DNA from: Cognatishimia sp.
GTDB taxonomy: Bacteria; Pseudomonadota; Alphaproteobacteria; Rhodobacterales; Rhodobacteraceae
Assembly: GCA_013215215.1 (NCBI GenBank)
Contig: JABSOU010000019.1
Coordinates: 25,531 to 71,155 of the forward strand
Length of the DNA: 45,625 bases
Reading direction: 5' to 3'
Notes under the pieces: model-generated
Told to the model about the DNA's origin: nothing
Database searches by the model: none
The model's input: the letters and a program-made list of their open reading frames with translations, nothing else
Program-made: the position numbers and the translations under genes
Part shown: positions 1 through 7,676 of the stretch, one piece after another
Layout: the number at the start of each line of letters is the position of its first letter
Position numbering within the stretch: position 1 is the first letter of the stretch

Positions 1-1529
1 GCGTAGAAGAAGCGCGCGTCGTTGACGACGATCGGCGTCTTTTTGATCTGACGCACAAAGTCGAGCGCCTTGGCCACGGCCACATCGCCAGTCTCTTTGC
101 CTTTGATGATCTCAACCAACATCATCTTCTCGACTGGCGAGAAGAAGTGAATGCCAATGAACTTGTCGGCCCGCACAGAGGCTTTCGCCAGCTCGGTGAT
201 CGGCAGGGTCGAGGTGTTGGTCGCAAAGACGCAATCTTCGCCCACAATGTCCTCAACCTTTTTGGTCATCTCGGCCTTAACACCGACGTCCTCAAAGACA
301 GCCTCTACGATCAGATCACAGCCCTTAAGCGCCTCAAGATCCGCGGTCGCATTGACCAGACCCAGCATCTTTTCTTTCTGCTCAGGCGTGGACTTCTTGC
401 GTGCGATGCCCTTGTCGGCAAAGGCTTCGATATAGGCGCGGCCCTTGTCCGCAGCCTCTTGGTCGCGGTCGATCAGAACAACTTCGATGCCGGCTTTGGC
501 CGAGACCAATGCAATGCCCGCGCCCATCATACCTGCGCCCAGAACACCAACTTTCTTGACGGTCTGATCGGCAACCGCTGGACGGTTCGCGCCTTTCTCC
601 AGGGCCTCTTTGTTGATGAAGAGGCTTCGGATCATGGCAGAGGAGCTTGGGTTCATCAGCACATGGGTGAACCAGCGTGCCTCGATCTTGATTGCAGTGT
701 CAAAGGGCACCAGAGCGCCTTCGTAGACCGCAGACAACATCGCTTTGGCCGCCGGGTAAACACCTTGCGTGTTGCCATTGACCATGGCGTTTGCACCGAC
801 AAAGGTCATGAAACCCGCTGGGTGATACGGTGCGCCGCCTGGCATTTTATAGCCTTTTTCATCCCAAGGTTTGACGATTTTGGGCTCGGACAGAACCCAA
901 GCCTTTGCATCGGCCATCGGATCCTCGGAGACCTCATCAATCAATCCTGCAGATTTGGCTTTCTTCGGATCAGAGAGCTTACCCTGCAGCAGGAACGGAG
1001 AAGCCGCCATCGCGCCCAGCTTGCGGGTCAGACGGGTGGTGCCGCCCATGCCCGGGAAGATGCCAACCATGATTTCCGGCAGGCCAATCTTGGCCTTTGG
1101 ATTGTCCGCCGCAAAAATGCGGTGACAGGCCAGAGGGATCTCAAAGCCAATGCCCAGTGCAGTGCCCGGCAGCACACAGGCAATCGGCTTTCCGCCTTTG
1201 TTGGTCTTTGGATCCATACCCGCGCGCTCGATTTTGCGCAGGATGCCGTGGGTCTGCATCAGACCATCCATCAGGCCTTGCTCAGGCGAGCCGCCGGCCA
1301 TTTCTTTCATCTTCGCGATGATGTTCAGGTCCATACCGCCGGCAAATGATCCAGGCTTGCCCGAGTTGATGATGATGCCCCTACAGGCCTCATCCGCGAG
1401 GGCTGCATCCACCATTGCGTCCAGATCCATGAAGCCTTGCTGGTTCATGACGTTCATGGATTTGCCAACGGTGTCCCATGTGATGACGCCAACGCCGTCT
1501 GCGTCCAATGCGTAGCTAAAATCGCTCAT
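1..1529 (-). CDS. fadJ: 3-hydroxyacyl-CoA dehydrogenase / enoyl-CoA hydratase (FadJ/FadB type), C-terminus cut by window edge
   Basis: Multifunctional beta-oxidation protein that hydrates enoyl-CoA and oxidises the 3-hydroxyacyl-CoA with NAD. The first 509 residues are visible. The N-terminal half is a crotonase domain, with GFEIPLACH and GLPEIMVGIFPGMGGTTRL carrying the expected glutamates and oxyanion-hole region. The second half opens with a Rossmann motif, GVLGAGMMGAGIALVSA, and continues through FATNTSTLPI and IHFFSPVEKMMLVE of the dehydrogenase domain. The C-terminal dehydrogenase domain lies beyond base 1. The start is the ATG at 1529, preceded by GGAGAGAG. It lies 11 bases after the fadA stop, so fadA and fadJ form one minus-strand operon. 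The family call is firm; fadJ versus fadB naming is convention. Confidence 0.95.
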   Translation of the reverse strand, partial: MSDFSYALDADGVGVITWDTVGKSMNVMNQQGFMDLDAMVDAALADEACRGIIINSGKPGSFAGGMDLNIIAKMKEMAGGSPEQGLMDGLMQTHGILRKIERAGMDPKTNKGGKPIACVLPGTALGIGFEIPLACHRIFAADNPKAKIGLPEIMVGIFPGMGGTTRLTRKLGAMAASPFLLQGKLSDPKKAKSAGLIDEVSEDPMADAKAWVLSEPKIVKPWDEKGYKMPGGAPYHPAGFMTFVGANAMVNGNTQGVYPAAKAMLSAVYEGALVPFDTAIKIEARWFTHVLMNPSSSAMIRSLFINKEALEKGANRPAVADQTVKKVGVLGAGMMGAGIALVSAKAGIEVVLIDRDQEAADKGRAYIEAFADKGIARKKSTPEQKEKMLGLVNATADLEALKGCDLIVEAVFEDVGVKAEMTKKVEDIVGEDCVFATNTSTLPITELAKASVRADKFIGIHFFSPVEKMMLVEIIKGKETGDVAVAKALDFVRQIKKTPIVVNDARFFY

Positions 1530-1540
1530 GATCTCTCTCC

Positions 1541-2752
1541 TTAGACGCGTTCGATGATGGTGGCCGAGCCCATGCCCGCCGCCACACAGAGGGTTGCCAG
1601 ACCGACTTCTTTGTCCTGACGCTCAAGCTCGTCCAGAAGCGTGCCGATGATCATCGCGCCGGTTGCGCCCAGCGGGTGACCCATGGCGATGGCTCCGCCG
1701 TTCACGTTGACTTTGGCATCATCCACCTGGAAGGCCTGCAAGAAACGTAGAACCACAGCCGCGAAGGCTTCGTTCACTTCAAAGAGGTCGATGTCGTTGA
1801 TGGACATGCCGTTCTCGGCGAGGATTTTCTCTGTCACAGGGACTGGGCCGGTGAGGTTGATGGTCGGTTCAGAGCCGATCTTGGCGTTCGCTTTGATGCG
1901 CGCGCGTGGGGTGAGGCCGTGCTTCTCGCCGAACTCTTTATTGCCGATCAGGATCGCCGTCGCGCCATCCACGATGCCAGAGCTGTTGCCCGCGTGGTGC
2001 ACGTGGTTCACGCGCTCCAGATGCGGGTATTTCATCAGCGCGACCTTATCAAAGCCCGGCATGACTTCGCCCATTTCCTGGAAAGAGGCTTTGAGTTTGC
2101 CCAGGTCCTCGGCGCTTGTGCCCGGACGCATGTATTCATCGTGATCCAGAATGGTCAGGCCGTTGATGTCGGTTACAGGCACGATGGATTTGTCAAAACG
2201 ACGGTCTTCCCACGCGGCGGCCGCACGGGCCTGAGATTGCGCAGCAAATGCGTCGCAATCTTCGCGGGTAAAGCCATATTCGGTCGCGATCAGGTCGGCG
2301 GAAACACCTTGAGGCATGAAGTTCTCGCCCATCGCGATGCGTGGATCCACAGCCATCGCCGCGCCATCCGACCCCATCGCCACGCGGCTCATGACTTCAC
2401 AGCCACCTGCGATATAAGCATCGCCCGCACCACCTTTGACTTGGTTTGCAGCGAGGTTCACAGCTTCCATACCAGAGGCACAGAAACGGTTGATCGCCAG
2501 ACCCGGTACCGACTGATCAAAGTCAGAGAGCAGTACTGAGGCGCGCGCCAGACAGCCGCCGTTTTCCATGACTTGGGTGACATTGCCCCAGATCACGTCT
2601 TCAATCGCGTCGCCCGGCAGATCATTGCGGGATTTCACCGCGTTCAACATTTGCGCAGACAGGGCGAGCGAGGTCACCTCGTGCAAGGATCCATCCTTGC
2701 GCCCCTTGCCCCGCGGGGTACGCGCGGCGTCATAGATATAGGCTTCGGTCAT
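1541..2752 (-). CDS. fadA: acetyl-CoA C-acyltransferase (3-ketoacyl-CoA thiolase)
   Basis: Thiolase of 403 residues, the usual family length, catalysing thiolytic cleavage of 3-ketoacyl-CoA in the last beta-oxidation step. Acyl-accepting Cys91 lies in NRFCASGMEAV. His359 lies in GGAIAMGHPLGATGA, and the second catalytic cysteine (Cys389) is in CVAAGMGSATIIE at the C-terminus. The start ATG follows an AGGAGGCAAGT-type ribosome site. It is directly upstream of fadJ in the same operon, which matches the usual fadA/fadJ partnership. Biosynthetic acetoacetyl-CoA thiolase is an alternative by sequence family, but the neighbour favours degradation. Confidence 0.95.
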   Translation of the reverse strand: MTEAYIYDAARTPRGKGRKDGSLHEVTSLALSAQMLNAVKSRNDLPGDAIEDVIWGNVTQVMENGGCLARASVLLSDFDQSVPGLAINRFCASGMEAVNLAANQVKGGAGDAYIAGGCEVMSRVAMGSDGAAMAVDPRIAMGENFMPQGVSADLIATEYGFTREDCDAFAAQSQARAAAAWEDRRFDKSIVPVTDINGLTILDHDEYMRPGTSAEDLGKLKASFQEMGEVMPGFDKVALMKYPHLERVNHVHHAGNSSGIVDGATAILIGNKEFGEKHGLTPRARIKANAKIGSEPTINLTGPVPVTEKILAENGMSINDIDLFEVNEAFAAVVLRFLQAFQVDDAKVNVNGGAIAMGHPLGATGAMIIGTLLDELERQDKEVGLATLCVAAGMGSATIIERV

Positions 2753-2774
2753 ACTTGCCTCCTAATTTTCAAAG

Positions 2775-3416
2775 TTACTGGCCACGGTCACTTGGGTGAC
2801 CGGGCATAAGATCGTAGGGATGCTTCCACCCCGTTGTGTTTTCGATGTTGCTGAGCCAGCGGTCGATGTTCGGCCAATCGGCGCGCACAAATCCGTAGGG
2901 CTCAGGATAGAAGAGATAGCCGCAGCACGAGATATCGGCGTTGGTCAGACTATCCCCAACGATCCAATCGCGCCCCTCAAGATGGGTGTTCAGAACCTTA
3001 TAGGCGGCCTGCAGACGCCCCTGCAGAAAGCCAATCGCCTGCGCCGGACGTTTGTCCTCGGGCAGGAAGTTCAAAAGGAAACGCGTGACGCCGTTCTGGC
3101 TTGAGAGCTTATGGTTATCAAACAACACCCAGCGCAGGATTTCATAGCGCTCGGCATCTGAACCGCCGCCAAACTTGCCGGTCTTGTCCGAAATATATTG
3201 CTGAATAACACCTGACTGGGTGAGTTTGATGTCGCCGTCTACGAGCACTGGCACTTCGCCCATCTCGTTGACGTTGGTCAGATAGTCCTCAGAGCGTGCT
3301 TCGCCAGCAAAGAAATCCACATAGACCGGCTCCCAGTCGAGCCCCGACAATTCCAAAGCCAGCGCCGCCTTATAGGCGTTGCCGCTTTCGCCAAAGCAGT
3401 AGAGTTTAATCGTCAT
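2775..3416 (-). CDS. glutathione S-transferase family protein
   Basis: A 213-residue cytosolic GST-type protein. The N-terminal thioredoxin-like domain runs from MTIKLYCFGESGNAYK through NEMGEVPVLVDGDIKLTQSGVIQQYI, where the VPVL cis-proline and the E/QSG glutathione-binding turn are recognisable. The helical C-terminal domain contains the GDSLTNADISCCGYLFY N-capping motif. I chose the ATG at 3416 because GGGAGGC precedes it at good spacing; the open frame extends upstream to 3512 but only through the palindromic intergenic repeat. It precedes fadA by 22 bases, so it is probably first gene of that operon. Substrate unknown; conjugation or peroxide handling linked to lipid oxidation is only inference. 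Confidence 0.9.
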   Translation of the reverse strand: MTIKLYCFGESGNAYKAALALELSGLDWEPVYVDFFAGEARSEDYLTNVNEMGEVPVLVDGDIKLTQSGVIQQYISDKTGKFGGGSDAERYEILRWVLFDNHKLSSQNGVTRFLLNFLPEDKRPAQAIGFLQGRLQAAYKVLNTHLEGRDWIVGDSLTNADISCCGYLFYPEPYGFVRADWPNIDRWLSNIENTTGWKHPYDLMPGHPSDRGQ

Positions 3417-3445
3417 ATGTGCCTCCCAGTCCTTAATGTCGCGGC

Positions 3446-3488
3446 GGGGGTTTCGCACCCCCGGGGTCAAAATCTGCGATTTTAACCC
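3446..3488. repeat. two adjacent intergenic hairpins
   Basis: GGGGGT at 3446-3451 pairs with ACCCCC at 3457-3462. GGGTCAAAATC at 3464-3474 pairs with GATTTTAACCC at 3478-3488 with one mismatch. Together they form a palindromic block in the 291-base gap between the GST gene and the small gene at 3708. There is no T-run typical of a terminator. It looks like a REP-type extragenic palindrome and sits immediately before a dispersed GGAGTATTT motif. Confidence 0.6.
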
Positions 3489-3496
3489 GCCCCCGC

Positions 3497-3518
3497 GGAG
3501 TATTTTTCGCAAGATGAA
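3497..3518 (+). repeat. dispersed intergenic motif, copy A
   Basis: GGAGTATTTTTCG followed by CAAGATGAA. Related copies are at 3657-3677 (minus), 18157-18178 (minus) and, weaker, 27572-27589 (plus), all between genes. From memory such sequences are common in Rhodobacteraceae intergenic DNA; their function is not known to me. Confidence 0.55.
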
Positions 3519-3604
3519 TGTGGGTCTTTAGAGTTGCTTAACCAAGATCGGTTTCCCTGACGTCGCGGTACAGGCTGGAGAGCCGATGGCCGTGCAAGGT
3601 AAAA

Positions 3605-3645
3605 CCCCATTTCGCACCCTTCTCTCCGCGCGGTGCGAAGTGGGG
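3605..3645. repeat. long intergenic inverted repeat
   Basis: CCCCATTTCGCACC at 3605-3618 pairs with GGTGCGAAGTGGGG at 3632-3645, 13 of 14 positions matching, around a 13-base loop. No T-run follows on either strand. It shares the TTTCGCACC core with the hairpin at 3446-3462, so the two may be members of one repeat family. Confidence 0.6.
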
Positions 3646-3656
3646 GGATCCCGGAG

Positions 3657-3677
3657 TTCATCTTGCTCCAAATACTC
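3657..3677 (-). repeat. dispersed intergenic motif, copy B
   Basis: On the minus strand GAGTATTTGGAG followed by CAAGATGAA, nearly identical to copy A at 3497-3518 but inverted. It lies 12 bases beyond the inverted repeat at 3605-3645. Confidence 0.55.
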
Positions 3678-3707
3678 AAATCCCCAGATCTCCTGTCTCG
3701 CAGACGT

Positions 3708-3920
3708 TCATTTCTTGCGCCCGTCCAATTCCAGATTGAACCGGCGCAGCCGATGCAAAAGACCTTCTTCATCTGTGATGCCGTCAAAGTTCTCAAAGAC
3801 AAAGGAAATGGCTTCTCCTTCGTCCAGACCCGCCTCGGCTGCAAAGGACTTCAAACGACGATAAGCGTCCTCGGTCATGGCAATCGGTACACGGCGGGTC
3901 AGGCGAAAACGTTTGGGCAT
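3708..3920 (-). CDS. small ribbon-helix-helix-like protein
   Basis: A 70-residue basic protein starting MPKRFRLTRRVPIAMTEDAY. The pattern is a short N-terminal strand (RFRLTRRVPIAM), then helix (TEDAYRRLKSFAAEAG) and second helix (EGEAISFVFENF), as in ribbon-helix-helix DNA-binding or antitoxin-like proteins. The C-terminus ends in RRFNLELDGRKK. Its ATG lies 6 bases past the stop of the acyl-CoA dehydrogenase, so it is very likely cotranscribed with it. No toxin-like partner is adjacent, which argues against a toxin-antitoxin pair. I do not recognise the family by name; a regulator or accessory factor is a guess. Confidence 0.7.
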   Translation of the reverse strand: MPKRFRLTRRVPIAMTEDAYRRLKSFAAEAGLDEGEAISFVFENFDGITDEEGLLHRLRRFNLELDGRKK

Positions 3921-3926
3921 CGCGGA

Positions 3927-5702
3927 TTAAAACGCCTCCGCGTCCAGAGCCATCACCGGATCCGCGCCGCTTTCGATGCGCGCAAGGTGCATCGCAGTGG
4001 CGGGCAGGCGGCGGGCCATGTAGTAGCGCGCGGTGGCCAGTTTGGTCTCGTGGAACGTGGTGTCAGACGTGCCATTTGCCAGCGCATCCAGCGATGCACG
4101 CGCCATTTTCCCCCACATCAGACCCAGACATACATGCCCAAAGAGGTGCATGAAGTCATAGGACCCTGAGAGCGCTGCATTCGGGTTTTTCATACCGTTT
4201 TGCATGAAGAACATGCCTGCGGATTGCAGATGCTTGGATGCAGTCTTGAGCGGCTCGACGAAATCAGCCATCGCCTTATCCGCGCCTTGTTCTTTGCAGA
4301 AGTTCTTTACCAGTTCAAAGAAGGCCATGACGTGTTTGCCGCCATCGGCTGCCAGTTTCCGGCCCACAAGGTCTAGCGCCTGAACGCCGTTCGCGCCCTC
4401 GTAGATCATCGCGATACGGGCGTCGCGGGTGAACTGGCTCATGCCCCATTCTTCGATATAGCCGTGACCGCCATAGACCTGCTGTGCCAGCACGGTCATG
4501 TCGTAGCCTTCGTCGGTCAGGAAGCCCTTTAGAACAGGTGTCAACAGAGAGATCAAACCATCTGCGTCTTTGTCGCCATTTCGGTGCGCGTCATCCAGCA
4601 GGGTAGCACCCCAGAGTGTAAAGGCGCGGGCGCCTTCGTTGAAGGACTTTTGGTCCATCAAGGAACGGCGGATATCAGGATGGACGATCAGTGGATCGGC
4701 CGGGCCGTCTGGATTTTTCACGCCGGTCACATCGCGGCCCTGCAGGCGGTCCTTCGCATAGATCAGAGCGTTCTGATAGGCGACTTCGGACTGCGCCAGA
4801 CCCTGCATCGCAACGCCCAGACGGGCTTCGTTCATCATGGTGAACATCGCGCGCATGCCTTTGTGCATGTCACCCAGCAGATAGCCAGTTGCCTCATCAT
4901 AGTTCATCACACAGGTCGAGTTGCCGTGGATGCCCATTTTCTCTTCGATATTGCCGACGGACACACCGTTGCGTGCGCCCAGAGAGCCATCTTCGTTGAC
5001 CATGAACTTCGGCACGATGAAGAGAGAGACGCCTTTGATGCCCTCAGGGCCACCCGGGATTTTCGCCAGCACGAGGTGGATGATGTTATCCGCCATGTCG
5101 TGCTCGCCCGCCGATATGAAGATCTTTTGGCCGGACACTTTGTAGGACCCATCGTCCTGAGGCTCTGCCTTAGTGCGCATCAGACCCAGATCGGTGCCAC
5201 AATGTGGCTCGGTCAGGTTCATGGTGCCGGTCCATTCGCAGCTGACCATATTAGGCAGGTAGGTGGCTTTCTGCTCGTCAGAGCCATGCGCAAGGATTGC
5301 AGAGGCCGCGCCGTGGGTCAGGCCCTGATACATGGTGAAGGCTTGGTTCGCGCCAGAGAAGAACTCGCCGACTGCGCTGCCGATCACGGCAGGCATATTC
5401 TGGCCGCCGAATTCTTCGGGCATATCCAGCCCGGTCCAACCGCCTTCTTTCACCATTTCAAAGGCGTCTTTGAAGCCTTTGGGCGTGTAGACGACGCCGT
5501 TCTCTAAACGGCAGCCCTCTTTGTCGCCCACAACGTTCAGGGGCGCGAGGACTTCGCTGGTCAGTTTGCCGGCCTCTTCGAGGATGGCATTTGTGAAATC
5601 TGCGTCTAACTCGTCATACCCAGGGGTCTGGCTTTCGGACACTTTCAGGACATCGTGCAAAATGAACTGCGTGTCCTTCACTGGGGCTACATAGCTTGGC
5701 AT
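3927..5702 (-). CDS. acyl-CoA dehydrogenase, large DmdC-like subfamily
   Basis: FAD-dependent enzyme that introduces the alpha-beta double bond into an acyl-CoA. It has 591 residues, about 200 more than ordinary medium-chain enzymes, because of a C-terminal extension (roughly 470-591) typical of the subfamily that includes DmdC, the 3-methylmercaptopropionyl-CoA dehydrogenase of DMSP demethylation. [20 protein letters not shown] is the substrate/FAD loop, [18 protein letters not shown] precedes the base, and [12 protein letters not shown] supplies Glu435 as likely catalytic base. The ATG at 5702 is preceded by GGAGGAGAAGAG; the frame extends further upstream without a better site. It sits between a MerR regulator and fadA/fadJ. 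Fatty acyl-CoA or methylmercaptopropionyl-CoA are both possible substrates. Confidence 0.92.
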   Translation of the reverse strand: MPSYVAPVKDTQFILHDVLKVSESQTPGYDELDADFTNAILEEAGKLTSEVLAPLNVVGDKEGCRLENGVVYTPKGFKDAFEMVKEGGWTGLDMPEEFGGQNMPAVIGSAVGEFFSGANQAFTMYQGLTHGAASAILAHGSDEQKATYLPNMVSCEWTGTMNLTEPHCGTDLGLMRTKAEPQDDGSYKVSGQKIFISAGEHDMADNIIHLVLAKIPGGPEGIKGVSLFIVPKFMVNEDGSLGARNGVSVGNIEEKMGIHGNSTCVMNYDEATGYLLGDMHKGMRAMFTMMNEARLGVAMQGLAQSEVAYQNALIYAKDRLQGRDVTGVKNPDGPADPLIVHPDIRRSLMDQKSFNEGARAFTLWGATLLDDAHRNGDKDADGLISLLTPVLKGFLTDEGYDMTVLAQQVYGGHGYIEEWGMSQFTRDARIAMIYEGANGVQALDLVGRKLAADGGKHVMAFFELVKNFCKEQGADKAMADFVEPLKTASKHLQSAGMFFMQNGMKNPNAALSGSYDFMHLFGHVCLGLMWGKMARASLDALANGTSDTTFHETKLATARYYMARRLPATAMHLARIESGADPVMALDAEAF

Positions 5703-5722
5703 CTCTTCTCCTCCGGAGCTTT

Positions 5723-6124
5723 TTACTCTGCTGCTTTTTTCTGGTTGTTGAACGAGGCCAACATGCGTTCGCCCCATTTCAGTTGGGCTTTAAGATCGGC
5801 GATGGCTTCGTCCAGCTCTTCGCGCTGGCGTTCCATGCCTTCAAGATGGCCTTTGGCGATCTCATAGGTGCGTTCGTATTGGGTCTGTTGCTGGTCACCC
5901 ACGTCATAGAGGTTGAGCAACTGGCGGATTTCCTCGAGCGAAAAGCCAAAGCGCTTGCCGCGCAGGATCAGCTTGAGGCGCGCGCGGTCGCGGCGGGTGA
6001 ACAGGCGCTTCTGGCCTTCGCGGATTGGGAACAACAGTTCCTTCGCTTCGTAAAAACGCAGCGTCCGCGGGGTCACGTCGAATGCATCGCACATTTGACG
6101 GATGGTCAAAGAGTCTTCGGTCAT
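5723..6124 (-). CDS. MerR family transcriptional regulator (first of a tandem pair)
   Basis: A 133-residue regulator. The N-terminal winged helix shows [26 protein letters not shown] and then the wing [32 protein letters not shown] dimerising coiled coil (about 80-125) follows, and there is no large effector domain. The ATG at 6124 has GAGGAAATGAC before it. The gene ends 20 bases before the acyl-CoA dehydrogenase start, so it is the leader gene of that operon. This arrangement resembles MerR regulators of acyl-CoA catabolism such as LiuR. Its upstream region holds the ACGT-rich dyads at 6188-6255, presumably its own operator. Confidence 0.92.
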   Translation of the reverse strand: MTEDSLTIRQMCDAFDVTPRTLRFYEAKELLFPIREGQKRLFTRRDRARLKLILRGKRFGFSLEEIRQLLNLYDVGDQQQTQYERTYEIAKGHLEGMERQREELDEAIADLKAQLKWGERMLASFNNQKKAAE

Positions 6125-6187
6125 GTCATTTCCTCGCGCAATCAAATCGGTCGGTTACGTCGGTCTGATCCATACTTAGGAAGTAGT

Positions 6188-6201
6188 TTACGTTTACGTA
6201 A
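6188..6201. promoter_or_regulatory. candidate MerR operator, TTACGT-TT-ACGTAA dyad
   Basis: Perfect inverted repeat TTACGT, two bases, ACGTAA. It lies 64 bases upstream of the first MerR gene and close to two larger dyads with the same ACGT core. From memory LiuR-type MerR operators have a comparable ACGT-rich dyad; binding here is inferred. Confidence 0.5.
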
Positions 6202-6206
6202 GCGAT

Positions 6207-6255
6207 ACGCTACGTCACAAATCAAGTTGACGTAGCGTCGAGTTACGTCAACTTG
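6207..6255. promoter_or_regulatory. overlapping inverted repeats, MerR operator array
   Basis: ACGCTACGTCA (6207-6217) pairs perfectly with TGACGTAGCGT (6228-6238). CAAGTTGACGTA (6223-6234) pairs perfectly with TACGTCAACTTG (6244-6255). The two dyads share the 6228-6234 segment, so a protein or hairpin can use only one pairing at a time. Located between the tandem MerR genes. Confidence 0.6.
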
Positions 6256-6301
6256 AAAGCTAGACGCAGTTCACCTGTTTTGGCAATCGCAGGGGAGGGA
6301 A

Positions 6302-6667
6302 TTAGTCGAGGTTGGACGCTGTTTCCGCGCGCAGTGCAGAAAGCTCTTCGATGGCTTCATCCAGTTGAGCGCGTTGCTCATGCAGATTCGCAAGCTGGTT
6401 GTCGGCCATATCAAGAAAGGCGCGCATCTGGGCTTGGGTGCCTTCTTTTTCGTAGATCAGCAGCCACTGACGCATCTCTTCCAGCTTGATGCCAAACTTA
6501 CGCCCTCGCAGGATCAACGTCATGCGTGCACTTTCCTTGGGGCCGTAGAACCTGCTACGGCCTTCGCGCTCTGGCTGAAGGAGTTCGATATACTCATAGT
6601 ACCGCAAAGTCCGAGGCGTTACGTCGAATTTCGCACACATCTCTTTGAAGGTTAGACGTTCGGTCAT
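6302..6667 (-). CDS. MerR family transcriptional regulator (second of a tandem pair)
   Basis: A 121-residue paralogue of the regulator at 5723. The DNA-binding half, [32 protein letters not shown], is almost superimposable on its neighbour, and the wing residues SRFYGPKESARMTLILRGRKFGIKLEEMRQWL follow. The rest (about 75-121) is an antiparallel coiled coil rich in Glu, Gln and Leu. The ATG at 6667 follows GGGAGAATACTC. It reads toward the operator array at 6188-6255 and is 177 bases from the first MerR start. The ligand is not predictable because there is no effector domain. Confidence 0.9.
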   Translation of the reverse strand: MTERLTFKEMCAKFDVTPRTLRYYEYIELLQPEREGRSRFYGPKESARMTLILRGRKFGIKLEEMRQWLLIYEKEGTQAQMRAFLDMADNQLANLHEQRAQLDEAIEELSALRAETASNLD

Positions 6668-6741
6668 GAGTATTCTCCCTTGCGGGGAATTTAGGCCCAG
6701 TGTTCACTAAGGGCAACAGTTGTGACGTTGGGAAAGTAGCC

Positions 6742-7161
6742 ATGGTTGATAAAAGTAAGATCGCACAACAATTTATCAAAGCCCTGCCGCATTCGGCTGC
6801 TCTGGGGATGGAGTTCATTTCGCTCGAGGACGGTACCGCTGGACTGGCGATGGACTACGATGAGCGTTTTATCGGTGATCCCGAAACCAAAGTGATTTCA
6901 GGCGGTGCTGTGTCAGCCCTTTTGGACACCTGTTGTGGCGCTGCGGTGCTGACGCACCCGAAGGCTCCGGCACGCACGGCAACCATGGATTTGCGGATTG
7001 ACTACATGCGCGGCGCTGAACCTGGGCAGAGGATCTCTGCCTTTGCCGAGGTCTACCACATGACCCGCTCGGTGGCTTTTGTGCGGGCGCGTGCCTTTGA
7101 CGACGATATGGAAAACCCCGTAGCGACCGCCACTGGCGCCTTTACGATGGAGCACAAGTGA
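6742..7161 (+). CDS. PaaI-family hotdog thioesterase
   Basis: A 139-residue single-hotdog protein predicted to hydrolyse acyl- or aryl-CoA thioesters. The hotdog helix carries VISGGAVSALLDTCCGAAV, the family's GG-x-D active-site pattern, followed by strands TMDLRIDYMRG and SVAFVRARAF. I start at the ATG at 6742, with GGGAAAG ahead; a GTG at 6700 would add an unlikely leader. It is divergent from the second MerR gene and overlaps the next thioesterase through TGATG, so the two are probably translationally coupled. Confidence 0.88.
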   Translation: MVDKSKIAQQFIKALPHSAALGMEFISLEDGTAGLAMDYDERFIGDPETKVISGGAVSALLDTCCGAAVLTHPKAPARTATMDLRIDYMRGAEPGQRISAFAEVYHMTRSVAFVRARAFDDDMENPVATATGAFTMEHK

Positions 7162-7676
7162 TGAGCAGACCTCGCCCAGAACCCGTTCAAGTCGTCAAGC
7201 AGCGCCGCGATGCTGTGCTCAAGGCCCTGGTGTCCAATATTCCTTACTACAGCTTTATGGGGTTTCAGTTTGACCGCCGAGGCGACGAGGTCACCGCCAT
7301 CATGCCATATAATGACAGCTTGATTGGAAATCCGATGTTGCCGGCCTTGCATGGCGGGGCCTCTGCGGCCTTTCTAGAGGCCACGGCTTTGATTGTTCTG
7401 AGCTGGAGCACGTTGTGGGAAGACATGGAGTCAGGTGCGTTGTCGCTGGATGAACTCGAAGAAGGCAAGCTGCCGCGCCTGCCCAAGACGATTGATTTCT
7501 CGGTCGACTATCTACGCACCGGTTTGCCTCGGGATTCCTATGCGCGGGCAACTTTGAACCGCTCGGGCCGCCGTTATGCGTCTGTGTTCGTTGAAGCCTG
7601 GCAGGATCAACGCAGCCGGCCCTATGTGCAAGCTACGGGACATTTCCTGATGCCTCAGCGGCAGGACAGCGCCTAG
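7161..7676 (+). CDS. second PaaI-family hotdog thioesterase
   Basis: A 171-residue hotdog protein, a diverged relative of the preceding gene. LHGGASAAFLEATALIVL occupies the position of the active-site helix, with Glu replacing the Asp seen in the first protein; TIDFSVDYLRTGLPRD and RYASVFVEAW are the matching strands. A middle insertion (about 85-110, DMESGALSLDELEEGK) is absent from its neighbour. The ATG at 7161 overlaps the upstream stop as TGATG. The stop at 7674-7676 abuts the ATG of the MATE gene. The two proteins may form a hetero-oligomer, which is inference. Confidence 0.85.
   Translation: MSRPRPEPVQVVKQRRDAVLKALVSNIPYYSFMGFQFDRRGDEVTAIMPYNDSLIGNPMLPALHGGASAAFLEATALIVLSWSTLWEDMESGALSLDELEEGKLPRLPKTIDFSVDYLRTGLPRDSYARATLNRSGRRYASVFVEAWQDQRSRPYVQATGHFLMPQRQDSA

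Noticed and set aside
147-1349. A 400-codon open frame on the plus strand
   Set aside because: It is antisense to fadJ, whose motifs are intact, and its translation has no recognisable domain.
3482-3844. A 120-codon minus-strand frame across the repeats near 3.5 kb
   Set aside because: It runs through palindromes and overlaps the small gene at 3708; no ribosome site.
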